This document shows, one piece after another, positions 19,358-21,601 of a DNA stretch of 21,601 nucleotides; position 1 is the first letter of the stretch, and the number at the start of each line of letters is the position of its first letter. Below the pieces are notes generated by a model. The model did not search any database, was not told the DNA's origin, and was given only the letters and a program-made list of their open reading frames with translations. The stretch is from Diphasiastrum complanatum (lineage: Eukaryota > Streptophyta > Lycopodiopsida > Lycopodiales > Lycopodiaceae): positions 42,903,502 to 42,925,102 of the forward strand of contig CM055104.1 in the NCBI GenBank assembly GCA_029204225.1, read 5' to 3'. The position numbers and the translations under genes were made by a program.

Positions 19358-19944
19358 GATCATCCTAGCATGAATTATAGGAGACGCTCCATCCATGAGA
19401 TGTATTATTTGAGCCTCCCAGTTATGCCGTCATTTTTTATTGTAATTGCTATTTGATTATGCTTCAGTGCAGTACAGCAGCAACACGTTTTTCTATCTGT
19501 GTATAACGTAGATGAATGCTTGTTGTGATTGAATGCACTTCATCGTTGTTTGATCACGCTTGTTTACTCACTCTGATCAGAACACCGAGGTCTATGACTC
19601 TTCAGTTTCTGATCAGATGATGGCTGTTTTTTATGCCTGAGGAACTCGCAAATCATACTGCTCTTTTTAGAACCAAACTTCACATTGTATCTGATTACTA
19701 CCAATACCACACACAAACCATTTCTAATCTCTTCGGTGGACTGTACTCTTGTTTTTGAGAGTATGAATTATTTTTTTAAATTCCTGTTGGGCAATTAGAA
19801 CACTTAAAGCTGTGATTACATTTAGAATAAGATTTCTATTAGATTGTTTTTGCATCTAGCAGCTGATTGTAACGGGAGACTGTTCCGCAACATTCCTGCT
19901 GTCTTCTCCGTTCACGTTCTTCTATCTCCCTTGTCCCATCAGAT

Positions 19945-19956
19945 TGGTATCAAAGC
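19945..19956 (+). other. Primer-binding site of element D
   Basis: TGGTATCAAAGC matches the initiator-Met-type copia site at 11 of 12 positions. It lies three bases after the LTR CA end. Confidence 0.85.
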
Positions 19957-20009
19957 GTAGCTCAAATAAACCGAGAGATTAAGTTTGTTCCATTTATATT
20001 ACTGTTATT

Positions 20010-20105
20010 ATGTCTCATCTTGGTAGCTCTTTGTCCTCATCATCCAGCGAGGCTAGAATCATTGACAAGTTTAATGGTTCTAATTTCTACATCATGCAAA
20101 ATTGA
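20010..20105 (+). pseudogene. Element D gag N-terminus, truncated
   Basis: The ATG lies 53 bases after the primer-binding site and opens a 31-codon frame: MSHLGSSLSSSSSEARIID, then KFNGSNFYIMQN and TGA. A Ser-rich start followed by a [LK]FNGSN(F/Y)xxW-like motif is the usual beginning of copia gag. The Trp is replaced here and the frame ends at once. Sequence beyond about 20110 no longer resembles gag, so the element is cut off. Confidence 0.7.
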
Positions 20106-20507
20106 CACTTGGACAAAACCTTTAATTGTGAGCACTTTGGTCCAATTTTCTACTATATAGAGAACTAATAAAAACTCTTCTAGAAGTGCAAATTCGACTT
20201 CCTCAGCCTATTTCACACATGTGAGAAGACCTCTACACATGGAATTTGACACCCAGATCTCAAGATGTGGCTTCATGCAATATCTAGATTGATGCCATGT
20301 GCCATATGAATAAAAAACTTGATTTTGGTCTTTTTAGCCAATAGAACTTGATTTAAACTATATGTACAAGCTATATGATTGTACTACATGAAAAGTACAT
20401 TTATTTCACACATGGGAACAGGCTCCACACATGTGTAATCATCCTATATACATAGATTTGGCCTTGACCAAGCATAATATTTGCATCTTTAACAAGAAAA
20501 AAAAATT
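20106..20507. other. Non-coding stretch with a 36-bp direct repeat
   Basis: No gene. Two copies of a TATTTCACACATG...CACATG block lie at about 20206-20238 and 20402-20434, roughly 80 percent alike and 196 bp apart. Confidence 0.5.
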
Positions 20508-20703
20508 GTGCTGAAAAGCGATATCAAAAGCAAATATCGGTCTTGAGCACAAATAGAAGAGAAAAATAGAAACATTATAGGGTGCGCGCTCAAAACCAAT
20601 ATCAGGGGCAACAATATTAAAGGATGAAAACATGATATCGGTCTTGAGCTCAAGAAGTAAACTAATCAATGAACGAAAAGACTTGCGCGTTCGAAAACAA
20701 TAT
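20508..20703. repeat. Alternating inverted 17-bp repeats (five copies)
   Basis: A 17-bp unit, ATATCGGTCTTGAGCAC in its best form, occurs at 20534-20550 (+) and 20635-20651 (+), and inverted at 20508-20524, 20586-20602 and 20687-20703. Copies share about 14 of 17 positions. The last four are spaced 49-52 bases apart centre to centre with strictly alternating strand, so an inverted pair is repeated every 101 bases. The 20635 copy extends into the perfect palindrome CTTGAGCTCAAG. Confidence 0.8.
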
Positions 20704-20773
20704 TTGTACCAAGAAAATTGTGAAAATTTTGTGAAAATTTGAGCCAAAACACACGTATTTATATGAAAATTTG

Positions 20774-20966
20774 CACGTGCAGAGCCCGCCGAAACTTGAC
20801 ATGTGTTGTTTTTTCATTGGTGCACATGGCTTGTCCGTACTGTCATCATAAGATCGAATCTATTGCATGTGTGGAATGCCACAACTTGTCTGTCTGACAT
20901 TTGTCCAAGTAATAATAACTCAGCACGTGGACGAACCAGACATTGACATGTGTCACACGTCATGTG
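20774..20966. promoter_or_regulatory. G-box / E-box cluster
   Basis: CACGTG at 20774 and 20924, and CATGTG or CACATG at 20800, 20823, 20866, 20947 and 20961: seven CAnnTG sites of two closely related types within 193 bases. CACGTG is the core bound by plant bZIP and bHLH factors. The cluster lies about 280-470 bases upstream of a strong TATA box on the plus strand, a plausible promoter arrangement. Confidence 0.5.
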
Positions 20967-21246
20967 GGAGTAATAATGAACTCATTATGAAAGATTTCAC
21001 CTAGTTTTGCTATTTTGGTCATATTTGTATATTTGGCAATTGAGGCCAATTTTCATTTTAGACTTAGAGTTTGACTTTTCAAAGTTATATTAGTCTAAAA
21101 GCATTTGAATAAACACTTTTGGAAAGTGTGGAAAATTATAGAACATGAGTTTTAGATATTCAAGTTTGAACTAGAATCTAGTCCTCATTAATGCTAGGTT
21201 TTTCATTAGGAGGGAAACCAAAGTTCAAAGTTAGATTTGCACCTGC

Positions 21247-21255
21247 TATAAAAGG
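21247..21255 (+). promoter_or_regulatory. TATA box and pyrimidine-rich start region
   Basis: CTATAAAAGG is a near-perfect plant TATA box. Thirty to forty-five bases downstream lies ATTCTCTCTCTCTTATCTC, a pyrimidine patch typical of plant start regions. It could belong to a gene or to an LTR continuing beyond the window. The open frame crossing it (21191-21394) is not believable as protein because it includes the TATA box. Confidence 0.55.
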
Positions 21256-21473
21256 ATGTAACTCATGGGAAGAAAAGACATTCTCTCTCTCTTATCTCAT
21301 TCATGCTTATACATGGTTCTCTTTGGGTTCTACTATCCATTGGTGCACTATATTGGTGATATCTGGTAATTTTGTGTGTAGAATGCTTATTTAATGCTTT
21401 TATCAATCCACATGTGTAAAATATAATAGTTTACCTAATTATTAACTAAATTTAGTTATTTTATGAAAAAAAA

Positions 21474-21601
21474 AAACATGGCCAAAGAAGCTTCAAATTA
21501 GGTTGTGCCAAATCCAGCTGCACCATCTTATATGTAGATTTGCCAGCAATTGAGTAATGCACTCAATGACTTGAACAATCGAAATAATATGACAGATCAA
21601 C
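21474..21601 (+). pseudogene. Possible decayed reading frame at the right edge
   Basis: After a run of ten A, an ATG opens MAKEASN, a TAG, VVPNPAAPSYM, a second TAG, then ICQQLSNALNDLNNRNNMTD to the window edge. The Asn/Gln-rich helical composition resembles the start of a retroelement gag or a coiled-coil protein, but two stops in 40 codons and no known motif leave this weak. Confidence 0.25.

Larger units (their letters stand above)
18831..19941 (+). mobile_element. Element D 5' LTR (Ty1/copia), about 1.1 kb
   Basis: The right edge is CA at 19940-19941, two bases before a primer-binding site. The left edge is taken as TGTCCAAG at 18831 because copia B sequence ends just before it, but this start is uncertain. 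It holds a TATAAATA box at 19350-19357, a CACCTTCGRCTTTTTCGCA-type repeat in the upstream part, and a pyrimidine-rich CTGTCTTCTCCGTTCACG stretch near the end. Confidence 0.6.

Noticed and set aside
1-21601. CRISPR arrays, bacterial operons, rRNA or tRNA genes
   Set aside because: Introns, plant-type transposons and LTR elements show plant nuclear DNA; no regular spacer arrays or RNA gene motifs were found.

Overview
This window looks like intergenic DNA of a land plant with a repeat-rich genome. It is AT-rich and contains broken pieces of CACTA (En/Spm) transposase with DUF4218/DUF4216, Ty1/copia and Ty3/gypsy polyproteins, GT-AG introns, TATA boxes and initiator-Met-type primer-binding sites. 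I cannot name the species; nothing seen separates a flowering plant from a fern, lycophyte, moss or gymnosperm. I recognise no intact host gene, no tRNA or rRNA and no CRISPR array. Almost every coding stretch is interrupted by stops or frameshifts.

Layout. 1-2690: apparently non-coding, with a long TC microsatellite (636-694) and a G-quadruplex motif (2327-2345). 2694-4425 (minus): the 3' half of a CACTA transposase gene whose four exons and three GT-AG introns can still be traced through stops and frameshifts. 4627-5863 (minus): a decayed gene for a protein I do not recognise, with a coiled-coil tail. 6240-6720: a degenerate A-rich repeat packed with TTCnnGAA. 6723-7770 (minus): the Ty3/gypsy integrase end. 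7927-8347 (minus): LTR-like sequence. 8463-8893 (plus): a second, diverged copy of the unknown gene at 4627-5863. 8894-12026: mostly featureless, with a possible gag remnant, an unknown coiled-coil gene remnant and a 40-bp direct repeat.

12027-20105 is a nest of copia-type elements. Element A (minus) runs from its 3' LTR (12027-12812) and polypurine tract through RNase H, RT and integrase to about 14395. Element B (plus) starts with a 5'-truncated LTR of the same family (14397-14761), then a primer-binding site and a gag fused in frame to a piece of integrase (14903-15416). B is interrupted by about 2.9 kb of non-coding DNA that looks like a non-autonomous LTR element, C (minus), and resumes at about 18340-18653. 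Element D (plus) follows: a long LTR (about 18831-19941), a primer-binding site and the first codons of gag.

20106-21601 holds an alternating inverted-repeat array (20508-20703), a G-box/E-box cluster (20774-20966), a strong TATA box (21247) and the start of a decayed reading frame at the right edge.

The most interesting items are the two diverged copies of an unrecognised protein family, the TTCnnGAA array beside the gypsy remnant, the alternating 17-bp inverted repeats, and the head-to-head A/B copia junction with a 27-bp duplication at the join.
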